A stretch of 64,000 bases of DNA from Nectonema munidae (lineage: Eukaryota; Nematomorpha; Nectonematoida; Nectonematidae), in contig JAUIRK010000627.1 in assembly GCA_030549495.1 (NCBI GenBank), forward strand, positions 496,001-560,000, written 5' to 3'. A program made the position numbers and the translations under genes. Positions within the stretch are counted from its first letter, which is position 1, and each line of letters opens with the position of its first letter. Below the pieces are notes generated by a model. That model was not told where the DNA came from, ran no database searches, and saw nothing but the letters and a program-made list of their open reading frames with translations. This document shows positions 55,501-64,000 of the stretch, piece by piece.

Positions 55501-58500
55501 ATTTTCCGAAGATATTTTTCTTTTTTTATTTTCCATTATATTTTTTGTGGGGCTTCAACTTTTTATAAGAAATTGTTTATCAAAATGTTGAACGAATTAA
55601 AATTTACTCCATATTTAATTAGATTGAAAAAAACATTTCAAAAACAAAAAAAAAGAGAAGAAAAAAATTAATGTGCCAAAAAAATCATTATATATAATCA
55701 AAACAAGTATTCAAAAAAATTTTGGTCAGAAAGTATAAGTTTTGCACTGCTTATCAGAAATATTTTTTTACAGAAATTTGAAGAGTTTGAAAAGCTTTTA
55801 CGTAAAATATTATAATTTTTTAAATTTTAACTTTTTTCTAAGTTAGTAGTTGAAAACATATAGAATTTAGAATTTAATTTTAAGATAATGTGAAAACTGG
55901 TTAGATAATCATCAAAAAAGAAACTATTATAAAATAAAGTATTTGTGTTTTAAAATATCAAAATAAAAAACTTTAACAATATCAAAGTAAAAACAAAATT
56001 ACATTGTTAAATACATTTATTTTAAGACTGAAACTGATTTATATACGAATTTCAAAACTATATAAAAATTATTGATCGGGCCACGGTCAAAATTCGTTCG
56101 GGCCGCAGTGCGGCCCGCGGGCCATGGGTTGGACTACACTGGTCTAAACCATAAATTCATAATTTAAATCATTGTTAATTTATAGGGTAATATAATAGTA
56201 AAATATTATTTGAATTTTCCGTCAGCCTCGAAGATTCGTCATTTTTCAGGAACGGGTCATGATGGAAAAACGCGGCTCGACTCTACGATGTTGTAATTTT
56301 TCCCTTATAAAGAACACACAAACCTTAAAGTCTTGTTTATATATTAAATATAGAAAGAAATAATGTGGAGGTTTTATTTTGTAAGAAAGTCTTGCGCAAA
56401 ATAGTTTTTTTATTTCAATACTTAGCATGGCCGTGTTAACTTCATTGCTCTCTCCACTTTCAAATTCCCATGATCCTTTTTTTGCTATCGTGTGCAAGTT
56501 TTTCTTACAAAATAAAATGGCCGCTTTATTTTTATCAATATTTAACTTTCAAATCATCGAAAATGCTTAATTTAATTTTCTAAATAAATAATAATGAATA
56601 GTAATAAGAATCTATCATACTAGCTTGGCCTTATTTTCAGGAGGTAAAATAGCAGCTTCTGAGGATTCCTGATTATCTTTGGTGGTTGCATTTATAGATT
56701 CGTCGTTATCTAAATTTACATTAATTAAATTAATAATAATGCAAACTGTGATGTTGATTCAGCGCGAAAATTTTAGAACAAAATCTATGTTGAGTTGGAT
56801 TGTTCTCCCGATTTAGACTTAAAATGTCGAGTCATATTCAATAATTCACTAAGTTTTCATCTACACCAGTGTCTCCTAAACTTTTTTCAACACGCATTCT
56901 TTTTACTTCAAAAAAACTTTACGTCATATCACTAGATAAAAAAAATATCACGCGACACTCCTTTATTAAGCAAAAAAATATCAGGTCCATTTTTATTTGA
57001 ATAATATTGTTAATCATTTTTATAAAAAAGATTTACCCATGTTTCATAAATATATTATAAAAATTACTTAAAAAGGATATTTTTTGTTTGGTTGTTATCG
57101 CAACAAATTTTAAAAATTCTGTTTCACAAAAGTATTTTGTTGAAAAGGGAATCATATTTTTTAGATGAAAATTTTAAAGTTAATATTCAGACTTATTCTT
57201 TTTTTACTGGAAGAACCTAACCCTTAACCCTGTCCCTAACGCCTCTATTAAATTTTCTTAATGCGGCGCAAAGGGGTAATTTGGGAATCCTTGATCCACA
57301 GCGTCATGATTTTTCTTTACAGCCGAACAAGGAGCATTGCAATGCCTGTTCGTAATAGAAATGTTTAGCCGATTGAAGGTATGTATCATTTAAATATTTA
57401 TCTATAATAATCACTATTAATATTCCAGCATAAATATCGGAAAGAAAAAGCTAAACTACTACACCTATTTTTTTTCAAAAATTCAAAAAGCTTTTAAAGA
57501 ACAGGAAACACGTTTCATTTGAAATCCCTAAACTTTTAAAATATAAAAGCGAGGCATATTATCCAAAAAACTTTGATAAAAATGGCTACACCGAGATAAA
57601 TGATCTGTCTAACTAGTTAGTATATTAAATCATTATAACTCCTTAACGACCATAATAATGTAATAAAAATCATTTATAAATGGAGACCAGCTTATTTTGG
57701 TTTTAAGTCGGAATAGTCGACTCTGATCGTTAGCGGGTTAAAAACAACTAATTAATAGAGATTTTTATAGGAAAAGTGTTCGTTGTATCGTATTTTCAAT
57801 GATACAAAAATGTTATAAAACAATTATTGAAAATGGTTTCTTTTTCAACTTGTAAAAATTTATGGTTAAAAAAAGTTTGGGGTCAAACGATTTTCACAAT
57901 CTTTTTTTTTATTCAAATCGATCACTTTAACCCATTTACGACCAATGTTCCTATTTTGGAACATAAGTAATTTCATCTTCGTCTGCTTTTTTCAATGAAT
58001 TTGAATATAAATCGTCTGCGTTTTTTAGATATCGTCTGCTTTGCTTGGTCTTAAATGGGTTAAAGAAGAAAAATGCTAAAAAGCTCTCACATTTTTTTCA
58101 AACTTAAATTTGAGTTCTCAATTCTCTTTAAATTCAATAAACGAATTCTAAAAATATTGTTCTACAGATTCCATTTTACAAAAAAAGAAATGATCAACCA
58201 TTCTTCTATTTTGGGTTCAAATAAATTCTTAATACTGAACCGTAAGTTATTTTTCATCTGAGATTTATTATTAAAAAAATAGTTTATTTTTGAAATTTTG
58301 GCAACATTTAAACTTTTATATAAAAAATAAGTTTTCGAAAAAATATTTGGTTATTTGTCTATACAATGCCAAGCAATTTCCTAAAAAATTCCTTATGATG
58401 ATTGGGCCATGGTTGAAAAAATAAACAAGAATTGAATACTGCCTCTGGAAGAAGTGCTATTTTCGTTGTCATATTTTCTGATGACATTACTTTCAGTTTT

Positions 58501-60160
58501 GGAAATGGCGCTCTTCGTAGAAGTTTCTGAAGGCTCTATCTTGGATGTGGAATTTTTTGATGGACTTTTTCGCTGGTTTAGAGATTTGCGCGTGAATTGC
58601 CATTTTTTAAAGGATAGTCTGGTTGTGGGTTTTAGCTTTTTTGAATCTTCGGTATTTGAACGTGGAGATATAGCAAACAACTTAGGACTGCCATGCTAAG
58701 TATTGAAAGTAAAAAGCATCGTTATTAACACTCCTAAATAACTTGAATTAATAAAGGTGCAATTATTTATACAAAAAATTGGAAAATCAAAAAAAGAAAC
58801 ATTATTTTGTTTCATGGTAACGTTTAATCACAGCCAACTTTGTTCTTGAATAAGCATAAAACCAAAATAAGTGGGGAAAACTTCTTGGAACGAAATTAAA
58901 GACACAGCAAAAAGCTCAAGTTTGAGTAATCTTATGAAAGTTTTCATCATATGGCTCAAATTGATAAAAAATTTCAATGATTTATTGGTTGACGATAATA
59001 ACCTCCTTGATACTTGTGATGTATATCAGATAAATAAGGAGCGAAATGCTAAAGATATTATATATAAATATGAATTGAAGGAATTGGAAAATAAAAGCGT
59101 AAGAAGTGCGTGTTTGCTCTTTATTAGAAGATGAAGATTGCATTTCAATGTAAAAATGTTTTGCTCTTTCTGCTAAGAAAATCTAAAAACACAAGCTTTT
59201 AATTTTGTGAGTAAAAAGAAAAATTTGAATACAATTTTCTTTAAATATTGTTACTTTTACCTAAGAAGTAATATTTAGCATGTATGGTGCCAAATTTAAT
59301 TTATCTACCACATGTGTATAAGGACTACTTTTATTGAGTCCTCATTGAGTGCTTGCTTAACAGAGGTTTAACTGTACTTCTTTCTGGTAAACTTAGATAC
59401 TGTTGAGTGAATATTGAATGCCCTTGATTTTTCAAATTAATTTTTTTAAACAAATCAAATGCGGCCATTTTTTGGAGCATCCATTATTGGAATCGTAGAG
59501 TTCTGCTATTGAAGAATCACTAATTACAATCATTTACATTTCTCCTCATCTATTCTATGAAGGAGTATTTGGAGTTTTCAAAAACTTGCTTCTCCATACA
59601 CTCAGATTCGTTCCAAATTTCCAATCTAACGCATGATTGTTAGAGATATAAGGCGTGAGAATCGTCTCTTCTGGTTTTCACATATATACACCTATAAATA
59701 TAGTTTCAGAAGTTTTTTCGTTCTTTTGTTGTTGTTGTTGTTGTTAGCCCCTAGATTATATTATCTTTATATGAGTATAATCTATCAGTTCAAAACAAAG
59801 CTTTGTTTAAACTGAGAAAGTATTTCCATAAAAGCAAATACTCTCAGGGAAAAGTGTAGAATTTTGTTACACTTTCGCAGCAGCAGTGATAAACCAGTGT
59901 AATTTCAGCCAACCTGCAAAAATCAACCATATGGTGCTGCTGGCTTTTTGCAAAAGTTTTCGTTCTTTTCTATTTGAACAATGGATCTAATTTGGCTTTC
60001 TGACGTTTGAACAGGAATCAAAGAAAATGTATTTGGAAGAGAAGGAAAAAAACGCTTACTTGTATACTGGAAGAGGAAAGGACTGGAGTCGCTTTTGACT
60101 TCGCATAACTTTCTCTCTTTAACGCGTTCAAAGGTTGTGCCAGTGTTGATTGCTTTGTGT
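46564..60160 (-). CDS. GPSM2: GoLoco-repeat protein, GPSM/LGN/Pins type, C-terminal exons
   Basis: Seven exons join in phase: 60060-60160, 58440-58695 (or ending 58491), 56621-56709, 51295-51511, 50408-50598, 48380-48467 and 46564-46607. The first three give a Ser/Lys/Thr-rich disordered linker. The rest give three GoLoco motifs: CIYDIIKKVQSNRMNDQR, NFLDQLFKAQNSRMDDQR and FVNDFIKRIQVGRMDNQR, ending SNFQTL and stop. GoLoco motifs bind GDP-loaded G-alpha(i/o); Pins/LGN uses them to orient spindles at the cell cortex. Three motifs at the C-terminus match fly Pins. TPR exons should lie right of 60160 but I did not find them, so another GoLoco protein is possible. Two motifs exist only after splicing. 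The introns carry Tigger, hAT, piggyBac-type and DIRS-like debris. Confidence 0.8.
47597..47642. repeat. 21-base perfect inverted repeat, 4-base loop
   Basis: AATAATCTAATAAAAGAACTT is followed by GTAT and its exact reverse complement. It lies in a GoLoco gene intron, 50 bases left of a hAT end. Confidence 0.8.
47690..47765. mobile_element. hAT end fragment
   Basis: Reversed, it starts CAGAGGTGGGGAACC and runs to a CG-rich GGCCGCAC stretch, a common hAT end. No partner end was found. Confidence 0.5.
49047..49345 (-). mobile_element. DIRS-like retroelement, 5' fragment (fossil)
   Basis: Minus-strand sequence with the same terminal repeat and first coding stretch as the copy at 49398-50385 (RMTNSETLADNALGLDSI against RMTNSETSTDNALGLDSI). 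Broken remnant. Confidence 0.5.
49398..50385 (-). mobile_element. DIRS-like retroelement with inverted terminal repeats (fossil)
   Basis: Both ends carry the same ~45-base sequence in opposite directions (each begins near AAAGGCCGGC and runs to TTATTTTACTTTA). Inside, on the minus strand, is a gag-like region (about 49600-50290) joined to a short reverse-transcriptase piece with the motif LLIYIDDILVLS. Inverted ends with an RT of this kind fit DIRS-type elements. About 1 kb remains of an element normally several kb long, so it is a broken, internally deleted copy. It lies in an intron of the GoLoco gene. The family call is moderate because no tyrosine recombinase is present. Confidence 0.55.
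50964..51212 (-). other. Open frames in GoLoco intron, unknown
   Basis: After a good acceptor (ATTATACAG) the minus strand reads EHVAYQGYLVSKNGSVTQN and RAFWGLSTVGCVSHLKHL, open to TAA. It does not fit the phase of the flanking GoLoco exons. It could be an alternative last exon, a transposon piece or chance. Confidence 0.25.
52243..52948. mobile_element. Poly-G short hAT-like element nested in Tigger
   Basis: The left end is CAGGGGCGCACATTC; the right end reversed is CAGGGCACACATCCTC. A G-run and a C-run follow the left end. It splits the Tigger block NVTIQILLP|HIQPMDAG, which closes up when the 706 bases are removed. The flanks (ATCCTTCT against TGCCTTCA) match only partly. Confidence 0.75.
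53628..56141 (-). mobile_element. Full-length hAT element with perfect 8-bp duplication
   Basis: The ends are CAGGGTCCAACC at 53628 and, reversed, CAGTGTAGTCCAACCC at 56141. Identical 8-base flanks GTCTAAAC lie at 53620-53627 and 56142-56149. The 2514-base element contains a transposase on the minus strand, 55536 to 53749, about 595 codons. It has an N-terminal BED-like CFICKEK region, ALDESLDQSDTAQLAIFIKG (first Asp), TTDGAPSMIAVKNGF (second Asp), CIIHQQQLCSQGLK, VRWLSRASTLKRF, and the C-terminal STYCCEQIFSSMKNIK. One in-frame TAA at 55207-55209 interrupts it after CLIAQKIV. Otherwise the frame is intact. The type resembles GTF2IRD2-like/Charlie transposases. Confidence 0.93.
56867..57293. 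mobile_element. hAT MITE in GoLoco intron
   Basis: The left end is CAGTGTCTCCTAAACTTTTT; the right end reversed is CAAGGATTCCCAAATTACCC. The flanks are ATCTACAC (56859-56866) and ATCCACAG (57294-57301), 6/8. About 427 bases, no coding frame. Confidence 0.6.
57635..57741. mobile_element. piggyBac-type MITE, copy 1
   Basis: The left end is ATAACTCCTTAACGACCA; the right end reversed is TTAACCCGCTAACGATCA. It is about 107 bases. The ends are diverged from copy 2 at 57927 and from the piggyBac end at 29.3 kb, but share TAAC(C/T)C...A-CGA-CA. Confidence 0.65.
57927..58063. mobile_element. piggyBac-type MITE, copy 2, TTAA flanked
   Basis: The left end is TTAACCCATTTACGACCAA; the right end reversed is TTAACCCATTTAAGACCAA. 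Exact TTAA lies on both sides (57927-57930, 58060-58063). The 137-base element has no coding capacity. Confidence 0.88.
58860..59374 (+). mobile_element. pogo/jerky-like element 3' end
   Basis: A frame at 58871-59134 (SWNEIKDTAKSSSLSNL, NDLLVDDNNLLDTCDVYQIN) has the look of a jerky/Tigger C-terminus. The right end reads GAGGTTTAACTG then TA at 59375, the reverse of CAGTTAAACCTC, a pogo-type end with the TA target. The left part was not found. It lies in a GoLoco gene intron. Confidence 0.5.
59724..59742. repeat. TTG microsatellite
   Basis: TTGTTGTTGTTG run in a GoLoco intron. Confidence 0.6.
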
Positions 60161-61600
60161 CTGAACAAAAAATTGACATGACTTTATAAGCAGTTGAAGT
60201 AATTAATCCTTGAAGTTATATAAACCTCCCTTTCCACTTCCTCAAATGCTTGAAATACGGGATCAGGCACGGTTTTTTGAATTAGAGAATTTCATTTCAA
60301 AGCAAGTATAGGGAGATGATGAAGTTTACCATGTATATAGGTATTTTGAACTGTATTTTTAGAAATAGGAATATAATATGGGATGATGAATGACGTGAAC
60401 ATAGCGAACTCATGTTGGCAATGATGAATAAACAAATTAAACACGTTTGATGAGTTGTAAAGTCAACCCGTCTATTTTGAAATTAAGTAGCCAGATTTGA
60501 AATGAGTTAGTTAGCCTAACAAAATGCGATATACGAAAAATAAATATTTTTTTAAAAAAGGTGAACTTTTCTATTTTATACTGGCAAGCTAAAAATCAAT
60601 AAAAAAAGCATAGTTTTGTAAACTTATTTATAATGATTTTAAAACGGAATATTATAGAGAACGTTTATTTTATGCACTTTTATATCATATATGTTAGCCA
60701 ACATTAAATAAAATGTTTTTAAATCGCAATTTTAGGTCCGAAAAAGGAAACCAAATAAAGATTGAAAGAATACTTCTAGCAACAGTAAAAAGACGCTCAC
60801 ATGGAGCACTGCTTTGAATAAAAGAAATTTTTCTTAGCCAAAACAACTAGTTTTGGAACACCAGAAGTGTAGCTAGTTATGAAAGGGGTCCCATCTGATT
60901 GATACTCATTAAAGAGACATACATGTCCTGCCTTTAAACGCATTTGTAACACATTTTTGAACACGCGTAAAAGTCAAATATAAATACTTAGGTTGAGATT
61001 CCAAAAATACAAATAATTTTGTTCAAAATTGACTAAAATACAAGTATAATACTTCTACAATATAAATAAGAATGTAAATACTTTTGAAAACGTTGAGTAA
61101 ATCTTTGATTTAAAACAAAATACAAGCAATAATATTTCGGTCACTATGACCTTCTTCAGATATATTATATGACGTAAAATGAAAGCGTGGAGTGTCTTGC
61201 TTGCTGAGGGTTGAGAGGGATTATTGGTGCTGATCGTAAAGAGATTATTACTTCAGGTTAATCACATATATAGTATATATATTTACAGTGTTATAATGAA
61301 GATGTCTTGATAAAAATCTGTATAATATGTATGATTGCTCACACATATTATTTTATAATATCAAATACATCACCATTTAAGCATTTTTTCATTACCATTG
61401 CCCATACAAGACTTAACTCACATATTTTCAATATATATATGCATACAAATGATCCCCATTTTCATTTTGATGATATACTGTATGATTTCGCTAAATGCAA
61501 GATTCGCAAAGTAAAGTTACTTTGATCGTCATTTTGTGTTAATGAAAAAGTAATAAAACAAATCCCTTTTCTTTTTTTCAAAATCTTATTTCTCACTTTT
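60161..61600. other. No further exon identified
   Basis: Upstream exons of the GoLoco gene are expected on the minus strand, in phase 1. A stretch near 60230-60300 reads TVPDPVFQAFEEVEREVYI but its borders do not give the needed phase. No TPR repeat was seen. Confidence 0.4.
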
Positions 61601-61655
61601 AATCTTTTTTCAAACCCACACTGGGCCCCGCGAACACTAGGGCCGGCCCTGGTGG
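61600..61655. mobile_element. hAT end fragment
   Basis: Reversed from ~61652 it starts CAGGGCCGGCCCTAGTG, a frequent hAT end. No partner end was located. Confidence 0.45.
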
Positions 61656-62534
61656 TCATTGCTCTAAAACTCAAAGTTCAGAAACTAATGTGTTAAAAAA
61701 ATCGTGAATATGTAAAAAGTAAAACCTCTTAACTTCTCTTGATGAAATGATGATGATAATTGTTGTTCACAATTATATATCTTCAAAGAAGAGAATTGAT
61801 ATATATTCTTTAGATGTTCTCACCTTCTCTTATTTCCAACATTCTTTTTTATTTAATAACTCTCTCTCTCTCTCATCCTTTTTCTCTGATTTACTTCGCC
61901 TTGGTAAGAATATATTCAATATTTTAATTAAGCTTGAATGTTCAATCCCTAAACTCTAAATTTAACTCACTGGATGATTTTTTTGGTTTTTTTTAAATTC
62001 AGTCAGTAATTCACGAATGCATATACTTTGGCTGCAAGAACTCTGGTTAATGGAGCATAAATGCATTTTTTAGTATAAACAAATATTCATTTGTATATAC
62101 TTCCTATACGATTTCTCGTCTAGCAGGATTGAGATTTTTTTATCTATAAGTAGATTAAGCATGAAATTTGCGTTAATAAAAGCAACAAAAGTTTTGAGTT
62201 ATTCTCAATTTTCATATCTCTTGATCGATATAATCAATAATATTGATCCTAGAGTGATTTTTAGTTCAGTTGAGATTGATTTATCTTTTTTGATGAATTA
62301 TCCCTACGCTATCAAAACAAGTCTTCAAGACTTTAAATTTAATTTGTTCAAAATTGATCATAATCATAGTGTTCAATCTTTCCTAAATCTTTTTATCTCA
62401 TTCTTTCCTAATAACTGTTAACTCGTCCAGCAAGTGAAACATTTTCTGATAATATTTGTATTCCAATAAAATTTCTTGAGTGTAATGCCTACAACTTAAA
62501 TTAGTACATCTCTAACCACTTGCCGATTCTCGCT

Positions 62535-63610
62535 TCTTTTGATTTTAGTTCATCTAAATCAATATGTAGTTAAAAAAAGTCTACACCTATTTTATCAAAA
62601 GTTCCGCAGGGTTCCATTATGGGATCTCTTCTCTTCTTGATTTTAGTTCATCTAATAACAAATATGTAGTTTAAAAGAGTCTGCACCTATTTTATCAGGA
62701 GTTCCGCGCGGTTCCATTATGGGATCTCTTCTCTTCTTGATTTTAGTTCATCTAATAACAAATATGTAGTTTAAAGGAGTCTGCACCTATTTTATCAGGA
62801 GTTCCGCAGGGTTCCATTATGGGATCTCTTCTCTTCATGATTTTAAATCATCTAATAACAAATATGTAGTTTAAAGGAGTCTGCACCTATTTTATGAGGA
62901 GTTCCGCAGGGTTCCATTATGGATCTCTTCTCTTAATGATTTTAGTTCATCTAATAACAAATATGTAGTTTAAAGGAGTCTGCACCTATTTTATCAGAAG
63001 TTTCGCAGGGTTCCATTATGGGATCTCTTCTCTTCATGAATTTAGTTCATCTAATAATCAATATGTAGTTAAAAAAAGTGTACACCTATTTTAACAGAAG
63101 TTCCGCAGGGTTCCATTATGGGATCTCTTCTCTTCATGAATTTAGTTCATTTAATAACAAATATGTAGTTTAAAGGAGTCTGCACCTATTTTATCAGGAG
63201 TGTCGCAGGGTTCCGTTATGGGATATCTTTTCTTCATGATTTTAGTTAATCTAATGATCAATATGTAGCTAAAAAAGTCTACACCTATTTTATCAGAAGT
63301 TCCGCAGGGTTCCATTATGGGATCTCTTTTCTTCATGATTTTAGTTAATCTAATGATCAATATGTAGCTAAAAAAAGTCTACACCTATTTTATCAGAAGT
63401 TTTGCAGGGTTCCATTATGGGATCTCTTTTCTTATTTTAGTTCATCTAATGATCAATATGTAGCTAAAAAAAGTTACACCTATTTTATCAGAAGTTCCGC
63501 AGGGTTCCATTATGGGATCTCTTCTCTTCTTGATTTTAGTTAATCTAATAACAAATATGTAGTTTAAAAGAGTCTGCACCTATTTTATCAGGAGTTCCGC
63601 GGGGTCCATT
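62535..63610 (+). repeat. 100-bp minisatellite made from a LINE RT motif, ~11 copies
   Basis: The unit contains GTTCCGCAGGGTTCCATTAT, starting near 62601, 62701, 62801, 62901, 63000, 63100, 63200, 63299, 63399, 63494 and 63594, so the period is 100 (95-100). Each unit encodes GVPQGSIMGSLLF in one frame, the conserved RT block usually GVPQGSILGPLLF. Two subtypes alternate in blocks: one with AACAAATATGTAGTTTAAA(A/G)G and one with ATCAATATGTAGCTAAAAAA. Because 100 is not a multiple of three, no frame stays open through the array. Confidence 0.92.
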
Positions 63611-64000
63611 ATCAGACTTCTTCTTTCTTTCTTAATGGTTTACCTCTTTCTAACGCAAACTTAAAGTTTTTCATTTTTGTAGATGACTTGACTGTAAATA
63701 TTCCATTCTATTGTGGTAGTTACATCAGGAAAATTGAATATTTCAATTGAGAAATTGATAGGCCAACTGTATGGATTAATTACGAAAAATCCAAAACTAT
63801 GCTTTTTGGAAATCAAAATCATCTTCAGTTTGTAAAAACTGCGTTTAGAAATTAAACATGTTTAGACGTGCTAGGTGTTTGTTCTCTAAACAGTACGCAC
63901 TTTAGGCGTTTTAAGTGTCTTATCTCACATGTTTAGACAGCAAGTGTTTAGAAAGAAAATTGCTACACCCATCGCAGATGAGAAAAGATATGCTTTTACT
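63610..64000 (+). mobile_element. LINE reverse transcriptase continuing from the minisatellite
   Basis: Directly after the last unit: FLNGLPLSNANLKFFIFVDD then LTVNIPF (~63640-63710), with the catalytic F(V)DD in the order expected after GVPQGS. Then NYEKSKTMLFGNQNH (~63790), the K-T-x-x-x-F-G block. This is a CR1/Rex-like RT that runs off the window edge. A stop separates the blocks, so this copy is broken. Confidence 0.75.

Larger units (their letters stand above)
51837..56260 (+). mobile_element. Tigger/pogo element, deleted and twice invaded
   Basis: The left end is TA then CAGTGAAACCTCGATAATCC, with a second ACCCTCAAGATCCGTC unit. Transposase pieces in order: NIILLCDHVSNHKSKNA (~52160) and NVTIQILLP (~52220), then after an insert HIQPMDAG (~52960), ALELIKTARSDAIPTTICNC (~53070) and the acidic C-terminal part to ~53619. 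These are the pogo/Tigger DDE and C-terminal blocks. The N-terminal half is missing. Inserts lie at 52243-52948 and 53628-56141. A terminal-like unit (CGTCAGCCTCGAAGATTCGTC) at ~56220 may be near the right end, but a clean inverted end was not found. Confidence 0.75.

Noticed and set aside
58393-58439. C-terminal reading GSIQFLFIFSTMAQSS as a membrane tail
   Set aside because: It lies past two usable phase 1 donors that join the 56709 exon; more likely intron.
59923-60168. 81-codon minus frame as a gene
   Set aside because: It reads the 60060-60160 exon in the wrong frame and runs through its GTAAGC donor; the phase that joins the next exon gives a consistent Ser/Lys-rich linker.
62535-63610. 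CRISPR-like array
   Set aside because: Units are contiguous 100-bp tandem repeats without spacers, of LINE origin, in an animal genome.

Overview
This is a eukaryotic (animal) contig. It is strongly AT-rich, its genes are split by introns with GT/AG borders, and much of it is transposon debris. The recognisable host genes are ordinary animal genes. The mix of compact AT-rich introns, piggyBac, hAT (ZBED-type, DUF4371-type and short poly-G members), pogo/Tigger, RTE-like, I-like and DIRS-like elements points to an invertebrate. An arthropod or crustacean is my guess, but nothing in the window proves the clade.

Layout, left to right. 1-2373 (+): last exons of a fibronectin-III cell-surface protein with a GPI-anchor-like tail. 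4.7-6.0 kb: an RTE-like LINE end and a tRNA-type SINE containing a long hairpin. 6770-9554 (-): two exons of the sulfhydryl oxidase GFER/ALR. 9.9-12.3 kb: a dead hAT element split by a LINE. 15589-17175 (-): intronless eIF2A. 17.8-20.2 kb: a short hAT element and a DUF4371 hAT fossil, itself hit by a 460-bp MITE. 20.4-23.2 kb: an I-like LINE with RNase H. 23.8-25.3 kb: repeats and a pogo-like transposase remnant. 25867-26344 (-): last two exons of an unidentified membrane protein with a KKXX-type tail. 27.6-29.3 kb: a piggyBac transposase with two frameshifts. 29.9-30.4 kb: a pogo MITE. 31080-35193 (-): an FKBP14-like PPIase with EF hands, assembled from four exons. 36756-38270 (-): intronless ALG12. 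39-45 kb: a hAT remnant, a nested MITE pair and an inverted copy of the 24-kb repeat. 46564-60160 (-): a large GoLoco gene (GPSM/Pins/LGN type) whose introns are packed with nested transposons. 61.6-64 kb: a hAT end and a LINE reverse transcriptase whose GVPQGS motif block has become an 11-copy 100-bp minisatellite.

All six host genes right of 6 kb lie on the minus strand. FKBP14, ALG12 and the KKXX protein would all serve the endoplasmic reticulum, but nothing suggests co-regulation; this may be chance. Most single-exon open frames outside these genes are chance frames. Many real exons are shorter than 60 codons and were found only by matching splice sites and reading phase.

I found no clear new molecular system. 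The most informative items are the GoLoco gene with two motifs split at the same place, the layered transposon insertions that can be dated by target duplications and by an empty-site copy, the pair of piggyBac-type MITEs, and the RT-derived minisatellite.
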